Below, piece by piece: positions 9,356 to 21,453 of a DNA stretch of 64,000 nt (positions are counted from its first letter, which is position 1; the number at the start of each line of letters is the position of its first letter). The DNA is taken from positions 11,346,001-11,410,000 of the forward strand of contig NC_088316.1 of NCBI RefSeq assembly GCF_910592395.1, written 5' to 3'. The notes under the pieces were generated by a model. That model made no database searches. It was not told the DNA's origin and was given only the letters and a program-made list of their open reading frames with translations. This DNA is from Lineus longissimus. Lineage: Eukaryota; Nemertea; Pilidiophora; Heteronemertea; Lineidae. A program made the translations under genes and the position numbers.

Positions 9356-9988
9356 GTGTACACTTCCTTGTGTACATTTGGACTACTTGTGACGTTGTGC
9401 TGTGTGCTGTGTTTCGGGCCCATGAGAATCCTTGTAGTGGGCCATTCTTTTGTGCGAAGGCATAGGGAATTCCTGACAGCAGATACTTCCGCCTCACATG
9501 ATTTTGGGACTGCACTAGGCCTACCAAACGAAGCCATATTCTATGTTGGCCGGGGAGGTTTGAAGATATCGAATGGAGCTGATTTTGTGAAGGATGCTGT
9601 ATATCGTCACCGCCCTCATGTGGTGGTCATTGAACTAGGAACGAATGACATTGTAGACGCTGAAAGGGATTCGACTGCCAGGGAGGCTGCCGCATCTTTG
9701 GTGCAGTTAGCTCAACAGTTGCTGGACAGATACGCTGTGAAGGCAGTAGTTTTAAATCTGGTGGTGCAACGTCGTCGTCGCAGTAGGGCAGCACCCGTAC
9801 CGGCTGTTTTCGACAGACTGCGAGATATTTTTAATTCAAGTGTGCGATCCCTGTGTCGAGAAAATTCACGGATTCTTCCCTATCGCCATGACCGCACTGT
9901 ACTTGTCAATTTGCATAATCGCCTAACGAGGGACGAGATTCACATCACATCGCCACGAGGACTTCGACTCTTCACCTTCAGTATGTGA
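9356..9988 (+). CDS. SGNH/GDSL-type hydrolase-like ORF, probably retroelement-derived
   Basis: Uninterrupted. The likely start is the Met at 9422 (MRILVVGHSFVRRH). The features fit the SGNH hydrolase fold: a GHS serine block at the N-terminus, a GRGGLKI glycine block, and HRPHVVVIELGTND carrying the Asn-Asp of block III. The C-terminal HITSPRG is where a catalytic His would be expected. No signal peptide is evident from the 9422 start. Stand-alone SGNH ORFs of this kind are known in Ngaro-type and some non-LTR retrotransposons. The nearby LTR-like segment fits that, but no reverse transcriptase or recombinase is next to it. Confidence 0.6.
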   Translation: MYTSLCTFGLLVTLCCVLCFGPMRILVVGHSFVRRHREFLTADTSASHDFGTALGLPNEAIFYVGRGGLKISNGADFVKDAVYRHRPHVVVIELGTNDIVDAERDSTAREAAASLVQLAQQLLDRYAVKAVVLNLVVQRRRRSRAAPVPAVFDRLRDIFNSSVRSLCRENSRILPYRHDRTVLVNLHNRLTRDEIHITSPRGLRLFTFSM

Positions 9989-10331
9989 AAAGCAATTAGA
10001 ATGGGACTCGGAGTGGTTCGACGCCTGCAACGTTTGAGTATTCATCATCACCAGTAGATATATTCTGTCATTTTTTGTTTATGATAATTATTTGTCAATG
10101 CACATGCATTATTTGTGTATATAGGCCCTTTGCTATTGTTGCATGTCGGAAGGCCTCACATTCGAGATACTTTTGAGTACATTTTGCATTAACTACTGGT
10201 AGATGCATTTTCTTTTGCTATAGGTGTTGGTTAACATCAGGTATGTTTGTTGTACATTTTATGTACTAGAGGTAGTGTAATGCGTATGTGTGCATTTTGT
10301 ATTATGATAGTGCATGTATCCTACTATATAA
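9989..10331. other. Non-coding interval
   Basis: AT-rich sequence with GTGCAT/ATGTAC words. No coding frame or clear element end seen. Confidence 0.4.
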
Positions 10332-11289
10332 TTTGACTAACACACCGCAATGTTTGTGTGCTGAATCTGGTGTCATGTGGTCCTGTGCTCGCCTAGAAAG
10401 TTTCCAATAACCTTTGTTTGTATGTTAACTGTGTCCTCATCCATGTTTTAGAATTTATAATAAAGCGGATTTGACAAAAAATTTGCGACTTTTACTGTGT
10501 TATTTCACAAACAAAAACTACCTGTGACTACTGACTACCTATCAACCCTCCACTCCAGTGTTTCGAATAACATTCACCTATTCGCTATTGTTTTCATCAG
10601 TGCTATATTCATCCACGTTTTGCCACAAAATAAAGCAGGTAAGTGATCAGCTGGACCTCCTATTACACAGCAAATACTCAACAAATGAACAATAATGTGA
10701 CTCATAGCATATTAGATGCACCAAACAACTGCAAAACGATACATTTGTGTAAGAAGCATACCATCCGACATTTGGAAGTGCATACCATCCGACATTTGGA
10801 AGTGCATATTTTTCGTCCTACCCAAAGACATCAGGTGCTTATTTCTTCCCTCTTTCTTAGCCTATGCTTGCCTAGAACACCTCCCTCAATGCAACCAACG
10901 ATGACTCAGATTGCCTGCCTGCCTCTGTCCGACTTCTGTAACAAAAAGTGTCCGACAATAGATTTTTCATCCCTCCACTTGCACACAAATACATGTCCGA
11001 CAATTGATTTCCCTGTGTGTGCCATTCCCTAACCAGGAGGAAGGTGCTCATCCAGTGCACATTACTTTCAATATCTAATCATCTTCTGATATATATTTCC
11101 ATCCTCCTTTCAGAATCCAGGATCAAGTAATCAAGTGGTGCACAGTCACAGTCACCAAAACTTTCGTCATTGTTCAATGAAAGGTAAGTCAGTGCCAAAA
11201 TATCCATAGGACCAGCATCAAACAGCATGCCTTCTCCATACAGAACCATACCAGACCCTCACATCAGACACCAGCAATCTGGTAGGCCA
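10332..11289 (+). repeat. Copy 1 of a 958-bp tandem duplication
   Basis: Begins TTTGACTAACACACCGCAAT and ends CAATCTGGTAGGCCA, immediately followed by copy 2. It contains an AATAAAGCGGATTTGAC word, a GTAAGT donor after AAAGCAG (about 10638) and a 70-nt exon (11114-11183) with its splice sites. Confidence 0.95.
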
Positions 11290-13433
11290 TTTGACTAACA
11301 CACCGCAATGTTTGTGTGCTGAATCTGGTGTCATGTGGTCCTGTGCTCGCCTAGAAAGTTTCCAATAACCTTTGTTTGTATGTTAACTGTGTCCTCATCC
11401 ATGTTTTAGAATTTATAATAAAGCGGATTTGACAAAAAATTTGCGACTTTTACTGTGTTATTTCACAAACGAAAACTACCTGTTACTACTGACTACCTAT
11501 CAACCCTCCACTCCAGTGTTTCGAATAACATTCACCTATTCGCTATTGTTTTCATCAGTGCTATATTCATCCACGTTTTGCCACAAAATAAAGCAGGTAA
11601 GTGATCAGCTGGACCTCCTATTACACAGAAATACTCAACAAATGAACAATAATGTGACTCATAGCATATTAGATGCACCAAACAACTGCAAAACGATACA
11701 TTTGTGTAAGAAGCATGCCATCCGACAATTGGAAGTGCATACCATCCGACATTTGGAAGTGCATATTTTTCGTCCTACCCAAAGACATCAGGTGCTTATT
11801 TCTTCCCTCTTTCTTAGCCTATGCTTGCCTAGAACACCTCCCTCAATGCAACCAACGATGACTCAGATTGCCTGCCTGCCTCTGTCCAACTTCTGTAACA
11901 AAAAGTGTCCGACAATAGATTTTTCATCCCTCCACTTGCACACAAATACATGTCCGACAATTGATTTCCCTGTGTGTGCCATTCCCTTACCAGGAGGAAG
12001 GTGCTCATCCAGTGCACATTACTTTCAATATCTAATCATCTTCTGATATATATTTCCATCCTCCTTTCAGAATCCAGGATCAAGTGATCAAGTGGTGCAC
12101 AGTCACAGTCACCAAAACTTTCGTCATTGTTCAATGAAAGGTAAGTCAGTGCCAAAATATCCATAGGACCAGCATCAAACAGCATGCCTTCTCCATACAG
12201 AACCATACTAGACCCTCACATCAGATACCAGCAATCTGGTAGGCCAATGCCTCCACGTTGGACATTACTTCATCAATGCGGAAATCTCATCAGGTTATGA
12301 AGTTAAATACAGATAGTATATTTCACATTACTGACATACATCATGTTCAAACTTAAGTGTGCTCTCTGACACTTATTTTCACTCATTCTTTCAGATCTGT
12401 CTGTTCCACAACTACCACAAACAGCAGGCATTACTTTAAACCAGAATCCAAGACCAACAGTCAAAGGTAAGCCACAGTCGCATCATGCTCACCATACATG
12501 AGGCAACTTCCTCTGACACCAATAACAGCTTATGCAAAACAATACAGCATATGTAATCACTTTTCAATATCACCCACTATCTCAGCCAGTTACCGGTACT
12601 TTTTTACCTGCGATATACCATTACCTTCTTCTACATAAATGACATAGAGTATGTCTCAATTACTCATCATCCTTCCCTTTTTTCCAGAAATGCCTAACGT
12701 TCCTGTACCTCCTCACTGCCAGGCCACAGACATCCTGAAGGACCTTAACAACCTCAAAGATGACATGAAAGTCAAGGACTCCTGCCTTCAGGTACATATT
12801 TTGGATGGTCATGCACCTTCAGCTGCTGACATTGCAACCCTGAGGAAGGAGGCGAACGTCTCCTTCGAAAGAATCATTACCAAAGCAGAGACCTTGCAAA
12901 AAGAACTGTGCTTTAGGTTCAAAGCTGCTAAGAAATTCAGTTCATCCACCACTCCCACCAAAGCTACCAGCAGCAGCACACCAACAAAGCCACGCTTCAC
13001 AACAAAGAACTCCTTCCAGACACCGCCAAAGTCACCGTTCCCATCCACCATGGCCTCACCTACTGCATCAACCAGTGCTTGCACCCTTAAAAATTCAAAG
13101 AGACCGCCAACCTCATGTAACTCGACAGCCAGCACACCAACTAAAGTCCCCAAGACAGACTACTTCGAAGATGCTGATGACGACCTTGATGAAATATTCA
13201 GCCAGCCTCAACCATCTCTGGAGGCCCCATACAAAACGAGCCCAAAGTCACCATCTTCATCATCAACAACTGCTGATGTCAAGGATACCAGCAACATCAA
13301 CAAGCCACCATCCACACCTAACAACCCTATGAAGGACAAAGAAACAGTCCCCTCCACTACCGCACCCTCTACCCCTGATGAAGATAACCAATTCACAATG
13401 GAGGAGGCACTGACCATCATCGATAAGGACTAA
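11114..13433 (+). CDS. Spliced gene for a Ser/Thr/Pro-rich protein of unknown function
   Basis: Phase-compatible exons: 11114-11183 or its duplicate 12071-12140 (both after CTTTCAG, before GTAAGT), then 12395-12466, then 12688-13433 ending in TAA. The last exon gives a short helical region (TDILKDLNNLKDDMK... through ELCFRFKAAKKF), then long stretches of S, T and P with KSP/TPTK motifs, and an acidic end. I do not recognise the family. Including both 70-nt exons would shift the frame, so they should be mutually exclusive. The exon(s) carrying the start codon are not resolved. It lies just upstream of the Helitron protein on the same strand and could be an accessory ORF of that element; AATAAA at about 13769 follows. 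Confidence 0.55.
11290..12246 (+). repeat. Copy 2 of the 958-bp tandem duplication
   Basis: Nearly identical to copy 1; differences are a one-base deletion near 11629 and a few substitutions. The low divergence implies a recent duplication or an assembly artefact. It carries a second copy of the 70-nt exon at 12071-12140. Confidence 0.95.
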
Positions 13434-13854
13434 TATATCTCGAAGTCAAAATACTCAACACTCCTCACAATGAACTCATTTTCCTTCAACTAAAATCATT
13501 CTCCATGACAATCATTATTCATCTTGCCCTTACTGCTGATAACTTGCTGCAATAATTATTACTGCTGATGAACACCAATAGTAACACTTCCTACTTCTAC
13601 ACTGCTGTAATTAGAGTCACTGCTTAAAACGTCCTGCCCACCTTCACTTTACAAGTTACTGCACCGGTATTATCACCTCAGGGACACCTCCAACAACATA
13701 GAATTATATACATGCCACAATTGACGCTTTTATTACAATGTAAAACACATGTCAGTCATATTAGATTGAATAAACAGAGATTTTATCGAAGTAACACTTA
13801 TTACTTTTTTCCATTCTCCAGGCTTGATACACACTAATTCCCTCCCCATACACT
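13434..13854. other. Non-coding interval with polyadenylation signal
   Basis: AT-rich; GAATAAACAGAG near 13768 is a plausible polyadenylation signal for the gene ending at 13433. A T-rich tract and TTCTCCAG at about 13813-13821 could be a splice acceptor ahead of the Helitron reading frame. Confidence 0.45.
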
Positions 13855-16800
13855 ATGGCCAGGTCCAAAAGGCGCCTCCTGTCACGTTCAACACAAAATA
13901 CCTACAATACTCGACGTCGACGACAGCAACAAACAGAGGAAGTCACCAACAAACGCCTAGAAGAACAACGTCAACGCCAACATCACCTACGTCATTCACA
14001 AACAGCCTGGCAGAATACCCACCCACCATCACAGGCAGCAGCTGCAGCAACAACAGATGATACACCATCGACCACTCAACAGAACAACACCGTCAGAAGC
14101 ACACCCACAACACCTGAGGATGCGATACCTTCAACACATGAAACCAACAATCCAGACACTACGTTTACAGTCAATACAACACCTCAACAGCACCAACTAC
14201 ACTGTGATCGTGCTATTGCAGCTAAGAAAAAACTAGGGACAATAACTAATGCAGACTGATTTCGTGAAAACCAGATTCCAAAACCGTTATGTACGCATAA
14301 GCTTCCTGGATTATACGAAAGTAACAATGTATGTCAACACTGTGGTGCTCTTCGTTGGCCAAATGAACGACCAGGTTTTTGTTGTGAAAAAGGCAAGGTT
14401 TCCCTACCCCAAGTGCCTGCTCCACCGCCTGCAATTGCTGACCTGTACTCAAACAATGCATACCTACAGCACATCCGTTCCTACAACAATGCTTTAGCAC
14501 TAGCTTCTATCGGTTGTACAGAAGAAACTTTGCCAGGCTTTTGTCCAACATTTAAAATACATGGTAAAATATACCATCGTATCGGCTCCTTGCTTCCAAA
14601 TGATGAGGAACACCCAAAATTCGCACAAATATACTTTCATGACACCGACCAGGAAACCACCAACCGCTTGCGATACAATCCGCATCTCAATCAGCAGCTA
14701 CTCACCCAACTGCAAGAAGCTCTACATATTTGCAATCGTTACGTTCAGTCCCTCAAAGCAGCAGTGGATCTTTACCAACAACATGAGGATTATCAGCTCA
14801 TCCTAAATGCTGACAAAAGACCCACAGATGAACATGCTCGCACATATAACCTGCCAACAGCTACTGAGGTTGCTGTCCTCATGCCCGGTGAACAGCATGG
14901 CCACCTTGACATCGTGCTCCAAACAAAAGAAGGTCGCCTGCAACGCATCAACCCCCGCCACCGTAGCTATGACCCATTGCACTACGTTTTACTTTTCCCA
15001 CATGGTACAGATGGATACACAGACAATTTCACCCATGCAACAGGTAATAAATCCACCTCCCCTACAGAGTACTATCGATATCGCCTCCAAGTACGACACC
15101 AACAAGACAACTACATAATGAAGTCGAAACGCCTCACACAGCAGTACGTAACTGAAGCTTTCGTCAAAGCAGAAACAGAACGATTCCGATGGGTCAGAAA
15201 CCACCAACAAGACATTCGAGCTGACAAATACAAGGGCCTACTTGATGCTGTAACAGATGATGACGAAATGAACGCCGGTACCAAAGTTATCCTCCCCCCA
15301 ACTATCTATGGCAGTCCACGCTGGTACGCTGAGGCATTCCAGGATGCAATGGCCATTGTTAGGAAACATGGACGACCGCACTATTTCATCACATTCACCT
15401 GTAATCCTAATTGGCCCGAGATCAAGTCATCCCTATTCCCTAATGAACAGGCCAAAGACAGACCAGACATCACCGCCAGAGTCTTCCACATCAAAATGAA
15501 GGCACTCTTGGAAGATCTCACCAAGAACCAAGTCCTTGGGGAACTTCTCGCCTACACTGCCATGAAGGAAGACCAAAAACGAGGCTTACCACAAGTACAC
15601 ATCTTACTCATCATGCCCGAGGCAGACCGTCCACGACAACCAAGCGACATCGACAACGTCATCTCAGCCGAAATTCCTGATCAAAACATCAACCCGCAAC
15701 TGCATAAGATTGTCACAAGACATATGCTCCATGGACCCTGTGGCAACATCAATCGTAATAGCCCCTGCATGGACAGTACCAAAGCAGTACCAACTTGCTC
15801 AAAAAACTACCCCAAGGACCTACACAAAGACACACTCTTCGCTGATGCCCTTTATCCGCAATACAGAAGAAGATCCCAAGATGATGGCGGCAACACACAC
15901 CACATGAAAGTGCACGGCCAGGAATTCACCGCAGACAACAGATGGGTGGTGCCGTACAATCCGTACCTCACCTTGAAGTACAACTCCCATTTGAATGTCG
16001 AAGCAGTCATCAGTGTCAGCTGCGTTAAGTACCTGTACAAGTACACCTGCAAGGGTTCCGACCGAGTGATGATGGCAATCAACGGTACAAACGAACGCGA
16101 TGAAATTGAACGTTTCGTCAATGCACGTTACGTCAGTGCATCTGAAGCATACTGGAGGCTCTATGACTTCAGTATCCTCAACAAGTACCCACCAGTCGCC
16201 AAACTCCCAGTACACCTACAGGATGAACAAACAGTCCTCTTCACTCCAGACAATGCACGTGAACTTGCCGCACAACCACCACCTGAGACGAAGTTAACCA
16301 AATTCTTCGAATTGAATCGAACAGACCCAGACGCTCGCCACATTCACTACCCAGACATCTACCACCACTACAGATGGAGTAACAACAAATGGATGAAACG
16401 AAAAAGAACAGTCACCAAATTCACACAAACAGATGACAACAAATCAGACATGATTGGCCGCATTCCAGTTATCAATCTCAACCCACACCAATCACAACTC
16501 TACTACCTCCGACTACTTCTCTACCACAAACCCGGCCCAACCAGCTTTCAGGACTTGCGAACCGTCCATAGTCAAACATGTCCAACCTACAAAGACGCCT
16601 GCCTCCAACTGGGTATACTTGACACAGATGAAGAAATAGACAGAGTCCTTGAAGAAGCAGCATCAATTCAGTTTGGTACTACACTCAGACACACATTTGC
16701 AACAATCCTCATATGGATACAACCAACACAAGCGCTAGACCTTTGGGAACGACATAAAGATGCCCTGACACAGGACCTCCTCCGCAAGCACAACACCAAC

Positions 16801-18405
16801 GAACTCACCAGACGCATCAGCAACGAGGCTCTCTTTGACATTCAAGAACACCTTGAACACAACGGTTACGATCTAACAGATTTTCACTTGCCTAAACCTG
16901 ATCCGATTGATGCAGATAGCACACAACAATTACCACAAGAGCTCAGAGATGAACTGCGCTATGACATCCAGGAATTAACAGACGTTGTCAACCAAAACCA
17001 GCCACGCCTAAACCAAGATCAACAACTGATTTACACAGCCGTCCTTGATTCGGTATTCAACGACGCCGGCCAAATGATTGCAATCGATGCACCAGGAGGA
17101 ACAGGAAAAACCTTCCTGCTCACTACCCTTCTAGCCAAAGTTCGCTCATCAGGATATATAGCATTGGCGACAGCAACCAGTGGCATAGCAGCTACCCTAC
17201 TACCCAACGGTCGAACCCTACACTCGCGATGTAAAGTCCCAGTCCAAACACTAGATGACAGTTCCGTTTGCAACATTTCAAAACGTAGTGCCACAGCAGA
17301 ACTTTTCCGACAGTGCAAACTACTGGTCATTGATGAAGTCACCATGGGCCACAGAAGAGTCTATGAAGCTGTCAACAGAACTCTCCAAGATATACGCAAC
17401 AGTGACAAACCTTTCGGTGGCATCACAGTAGTCCTCTCAGGAGACTGGAGACAGATCCTACCCATCGTTCGTCGTGGCAGCCGTGCAGATATTGTCAATG
17501 CCTGTCTCAAATCATCACCACTATGGACCCACGCACAAGTAATGCAAATGAACGCTAACATGCGTGTCCAACTTGCCAACAACACAGATACACAGACAAA
17601 CTTCGCCCAGCAACTACTTCATATTGGGGAAGGACGCACAACCCAATACCCAGAAATCGGCACCAATAAAATCCATCTCAACAACAACTACATCTGTGAA
17701 GGTGACAAATTGACAGAACTCTGCAAATTTGTCTTCCAAGACCTCTCCAACAACTTCCAAGACCCATCATGGCTCTGCTCCAGAGCCATATTGTGCCCAA
17801 CGAACCAAGCTACTGATGACGTGAACTTCCACATGATAAACAACTTCCCAGGAAATGCCATAGAATACAAAAGTGCAGACAAACTCATCGACAACGACAA
17901 CACCAACCAACGCCAATACCCAGTAGAGTTCCTCAACAGTTTGTGCCCTTCAGGAATGCCTCCACACATCTTAAAAATCAAAAAGAACTGCCCAATCATG
18001 TTACTACGCAACCTCGACCCAGCAAATGGACACTGCAACGGCACGCGCTACATCACCAAATCGCTCCACTCACATGTCATCGAAGCCACAGTCGCCATGG
18101 GAGTCCATCAAGGCAAGACCATCTTCATTCCACGCATTCCTATATCCCCATCGGATAACATCTTTCCCTTCAAGATGACACGTCGTCAGTTCCCAATAAG
18201 ACCATATTTCGCCATGACGGCCAACAAGGCACAAGGACAAACGCTCGCCAAAATCGGCCTCTACCTCACCAAAGACTTCTTCTCACATGGCCAACTTTAT
18301 GTCGCCATGAGCCGTGTCGGCAACCCCAACAATATCAAGATCTTGCAGTGCCAAACCAAACACCCAGAATACATCACCAACATCGTTTTCAAGGAGGTCC
18401 TTTAA
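13855..18405 (+). pseudogene. Helitron Rep/helicase, full-length except for one TGA
   Basis: A basic N-terminus (MARSKRRLLSRS) runs to a TGA at 14257-14259. The same frame then continues without interruption to 18405, about 1516 codons overall. Past the stop is the typical Cys-rich motif (VCQHCGAL...GFCCEKGKV). The Rep region has FITFTCNPNWPEI, a HUH-site position reading GLPQVHILL (Gln where the first His is expected), and a Y-x3-Y pair in KYLYKYTCKG (16030-16044). The C-terminal third is a PIF1-like helicase: Walker A GGTGKT (~17095), Walker B LLVIDEV, GDWRQILP, and the C-terminal TANKAQGQT and YVAMSRV. Rolling-circle transposition would need Rep nicking activity, which the Gln substitution calls into question. 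The Helitron termini (5' TC, 3' hairpin plus CTRR) were not identified. Confidence 0.85.
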
Positions 18406-18697
18406 TCACAGGTAAACACATCTAACCCCAACCCCTCAACTGCTCACCACCAAAATACCTATGCCACGGGTAAAATTTGCTATATTACTGAATTTTTGTT
18501 TCAGACTGTTTGCTCTTGTGTGCTGGCTGCATGTTTGGTGTGTGTTTGATGTATGTTCAGTGCTTTAGTAGTCAGGGTACTAGTATGCAATACTAGCATT
18601 ATTTTTTTTCCCACATCTGGACTCTGTTGTTTGCTGGTGGTCTGTTGTGTACATGTATTGTGCTCTACATGTATAATTATTTTCTTTAGTTTCAAGA
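18406..18697. other. Spacer between the Helitron protein and the gag ORF
   Basis: No coding frame. A 3' Helitron hairpin was looked for and not found with confidence. TTTCTTTAGTTTCAAG directly before the ATG at 18698 could be a splice acceptor. Confidence 0.35.
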
Positions 18698-20135
18698 ATG
18701 GCAGACGGTGGACAGGATATTGATGAGGGCATGCGGCTACGTGGCCGCCAGTTACCGAGGGCTGCTCCGCGCATCACCCCTCGGCGTCGAAGAGATACCC
18801 CTGCGCCCGCCCCCCAACCGGTTGGATTTTTCGCGTCTGTGAAGAAGCGGCTGTCAGATCTGTTATCAAATGTATCCTTGCGGTTGGACGAGTCCTCGTT
18901 TTTAGGAGATCGTATGGAGGAAACTTCGGTCATGGAACGGCGTCCCATAGTAACATCAACGCCTTTTGTGCCAGCTGGCCAGGGTCGTCGTGACCTCGCT
19001 GCTCCTGAACCGCAGGACGATTTACCCGTGTTTTCTGCTGATCGGCCCTCGACTGGATTGCTTTTGCCAGCCGGGATGGGTCAGGTAGATAACACCCCTC
19101 AAGCAGCGACGTTGAATGGTAATCCTCAGGAACAGACTTCAGTAATGACTTCATATCCACAGCCACGTCAGGAGGACGCACCGGAACGAGAAGCTATACC
19201 AGTACGGGAGGAGCGGTCATGTACATCAGTACCCGAGCGGCAAGACCCCCCATCATTTGAACAGCCTGAACTTCATCATCATCATCATCACCAGCCCATT
19301 GCACAGAATCATTATCATAACTGTTTTTTTGGTTCCTCGACCATGACTCCTACAGAAAAACATAGAATGTCAAAGGTGCAGATTTATGATGAGTCAAAGT
19401 TGGACTGGGAGGCATACCTTGCGAACTTCAATGCTGTCACGTTGGATTGGACCCCGGATGAAAAGTTGGCGTTACTACGAGTAAAGCTCCAAGGACGTAG
19501 TGCTAAAGTATTGGCGAGTTTGGATTTACAGAATGAGAAGGTTGGTTTTGACCAGCTCGTCAAAGCACTGGAAGAACATTTCATTGGTGAAAGATCGGAG
19601 TGGGCTGCCAAGCTTCGCGATGTCCGCCGTGACCCGGATGAATCATTGGCCGACCTTGCATTCATTCTACTTAGCGCTACGCGATACTCCTCTTGGCGAT
19701 AAGTTGTACCAATGGAAAGATCGACCACTGGAGGAGATTTTGAAACACGCAAAATCTTACGAATCACACCTGAAGGCCACCAACCAGTCGGTGATTACAC
19801 CAACAGTAAATGCGGTGCAACCACCATCAGTGTCAATTTCAGGAGGGAAACAACAAGGGCAATCGATGGCTGGCAGAGGTAGGGGACGTGGTAGAGGACG
19901 AGATTCGTACCGGAGTACGCATAATGTCTCACAGGGCCAGGGGGAGAGTCGTTATGGACATCAGGACCGTCGGTTTCCTCCTAACTGTTTTATATGTCGC
20001 CAAGAGGGCCATTACTGGAGGCATTGCACCCCGGCGGAGGATCATTTCCGACAGAAGTTTGCAGGATCAGCTGGCGATCCTACCGCCCCCGCTACGACTG
20101 CATCTGAAAAGTCTACGGCTACTTTAAACGAGTAG
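18698..20135 (+). pseudogene. Ty3/gypsy-type Gag with internal deletion and frameshift
   Basis: The first frame (18698-19702) gives a basic, Pro-rich N-terminus, a run of six histidines and a Gag capsid-like region (KVQIYDESKLDWEAYLANF; LALLRVKLQGRSAKVLASL). At about 19660 the family sequence jumps and the frame changes. The second frame then gives the end of capsid, an Arg-Gly-rich linker and a CCHC zinc knuckle (CFICRQEGHYWRHC), ending at 20135. The sequence between LADLA and LGDKLYQW is shorter than usual for Gag, so I infer a deletion. No flanking LTRs were found. Gag binds and packages the element's RNA; this copy is broken. Confidence 0.75.
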
Positions 20136-20149
20136 GTCAGGCCTGTGGG

Positions 20150-20342
20150 GTGAGGCTCGGTCTGGATGCAACTGCTAATATTACTCACCATCCTTCGCAA
20201 GCATATATCACATCTTATCTCAATGGCTTGCCGTCATCTTTTCTTTTGGATTCTGGATCCCCTTTCACTTTTCTCTCGTCTCGTGCCTACTACCACATTC
20301 CACGCAAGTTCCGTCCTCCTTTGCAGACAGCATCACTTTAAG
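20150..20342 (+). pseudogene. Fragment of retrotransposon aspartic protease
   Basis: Just after the Gag frame is a short frame with FLLDSGSPFTFLS, matching the DSG active-site loop of retropepsins. It stops at about 20342 before the second half of the fold. It fits gag-protease order in a Ty3-type element, but reverse transcriptase and integrase are absent downstream, so the element is truncated. Confidence 0.6.
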
Positions 20343-21290
20343 AGAGACCAGGCATGGCGCCAGTCTCTCTTAAAGCACAGTCAACAGGCATTTGGTCTCA
20401 GTATTTGGGTAAGTACAGAATCAAGCCAGCTCAGAGAGCAATGATTGAACGATGCTGTGGACAAGTCCAAGGATACTGCATCAGTCACGACCAACTTCTC
20501 ATCAGAAAGCATCACCACCAGCATATTCAATGTTCAGTTCCAACCTGTACCAGTCCAATGCGCACCTGTCATGGTCAACAGTGGTCAGCTTAGCGCGATA
20601 TGGAACATTCTTCCGAAACTCAAGCGAGGGAAGTCTGCTCATTAGCATATCTCGCGCACTGCTCCTTCTTGTCAAACATCGTAGTGAAATCGTAATGGAA
20701 AACGTCTGGCTTTGCGCCTGACATTCAGACTAATAAGTGAAGAACTAATAGGTAAAGAACTTCTACTTGCGCGAGACTGCTGTGATAAAATTATCATTGC
20801 AAAGACTCCGGTGACGTACACATATATTTTTTACAATCAAAAATGCCCTCAAAAGACGACATGGAATGATTATTTTATTGATATTTTCTACTATATACCT
20901 TCCAATTATCACTTTATACAAATAGATTGGCGCTAGGTCTAGCTTTACCCAATGACGACGTCATTTTTCTAATGGGAAAACCCGTCATCGGCAGTCGGCC
21001 AAGCAGAGCCATTGAATATAATTGCTAAGTAAACATTTCCAGTGTCCGTAAATGTTTTGAAAAAAAATGTATCTTATTGCCGCTGAAATAAACTTTTTAT
21101 TGATGTGACTTATGAGTAACTTCTTTATTCATAAAAACCTGAAAAAGCGAGTTTAAAACAACATACGGCGCCCGTTTGACGCGTCTCGCAAAAAGCTGAA
21201 ATAATGTTGCGAATGTGACGTTCTTCCACGAAGCGCGCTCAGAGTTGAAGGGTGACCTCTACTAGATTATTAATAGCAAGAAATCCCCGG
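20343..21290. other. Non-coding interval
   Basis: Contains only short frames without family features. There is a small inverted pair GCGCGATAT (~20593) / ATATCTCGCGC (~20645). No clear element boundaries found. Confidence 0.35.
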
Positions 21291-21453
21291 GTCATACGTC
21301 ATTAAGATTTTAGAACCAATCAGAGTGGACCACCTGCAAGCAGCCGCGACTTACCCGGTCAATCTTGGTCAAGTGTGGGCTATCCTACGATCGTGTGAAC
21401 TTTTGGTGACGACTTTTTTCCAAACTTCGTTCCGCGGATACAAATTTAGCACA
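21291..21453 (+). promoter_or_regulatory. Possible promoter and 5' exon of the 22364 gene
   Basis: More GC-rich than its surroundings, with a consensus donor (ACA|GTGAGT) at 21454. The next acceptor (TTTTCCTTCAG) ends at 22357, six bases before the ATG at 22364. This gives a typical arrangement of a non-coding first exon and a 0.9 kb intron. Transcription start is not determined. Confidence 0.35.

Noticed and set aside
10643-12046. Two similar coding frames in the tandem duplication
   Set aside because: They cross splice signals and non-coding text; only the 70-nt exon is phase-compatible with the downstream gene.
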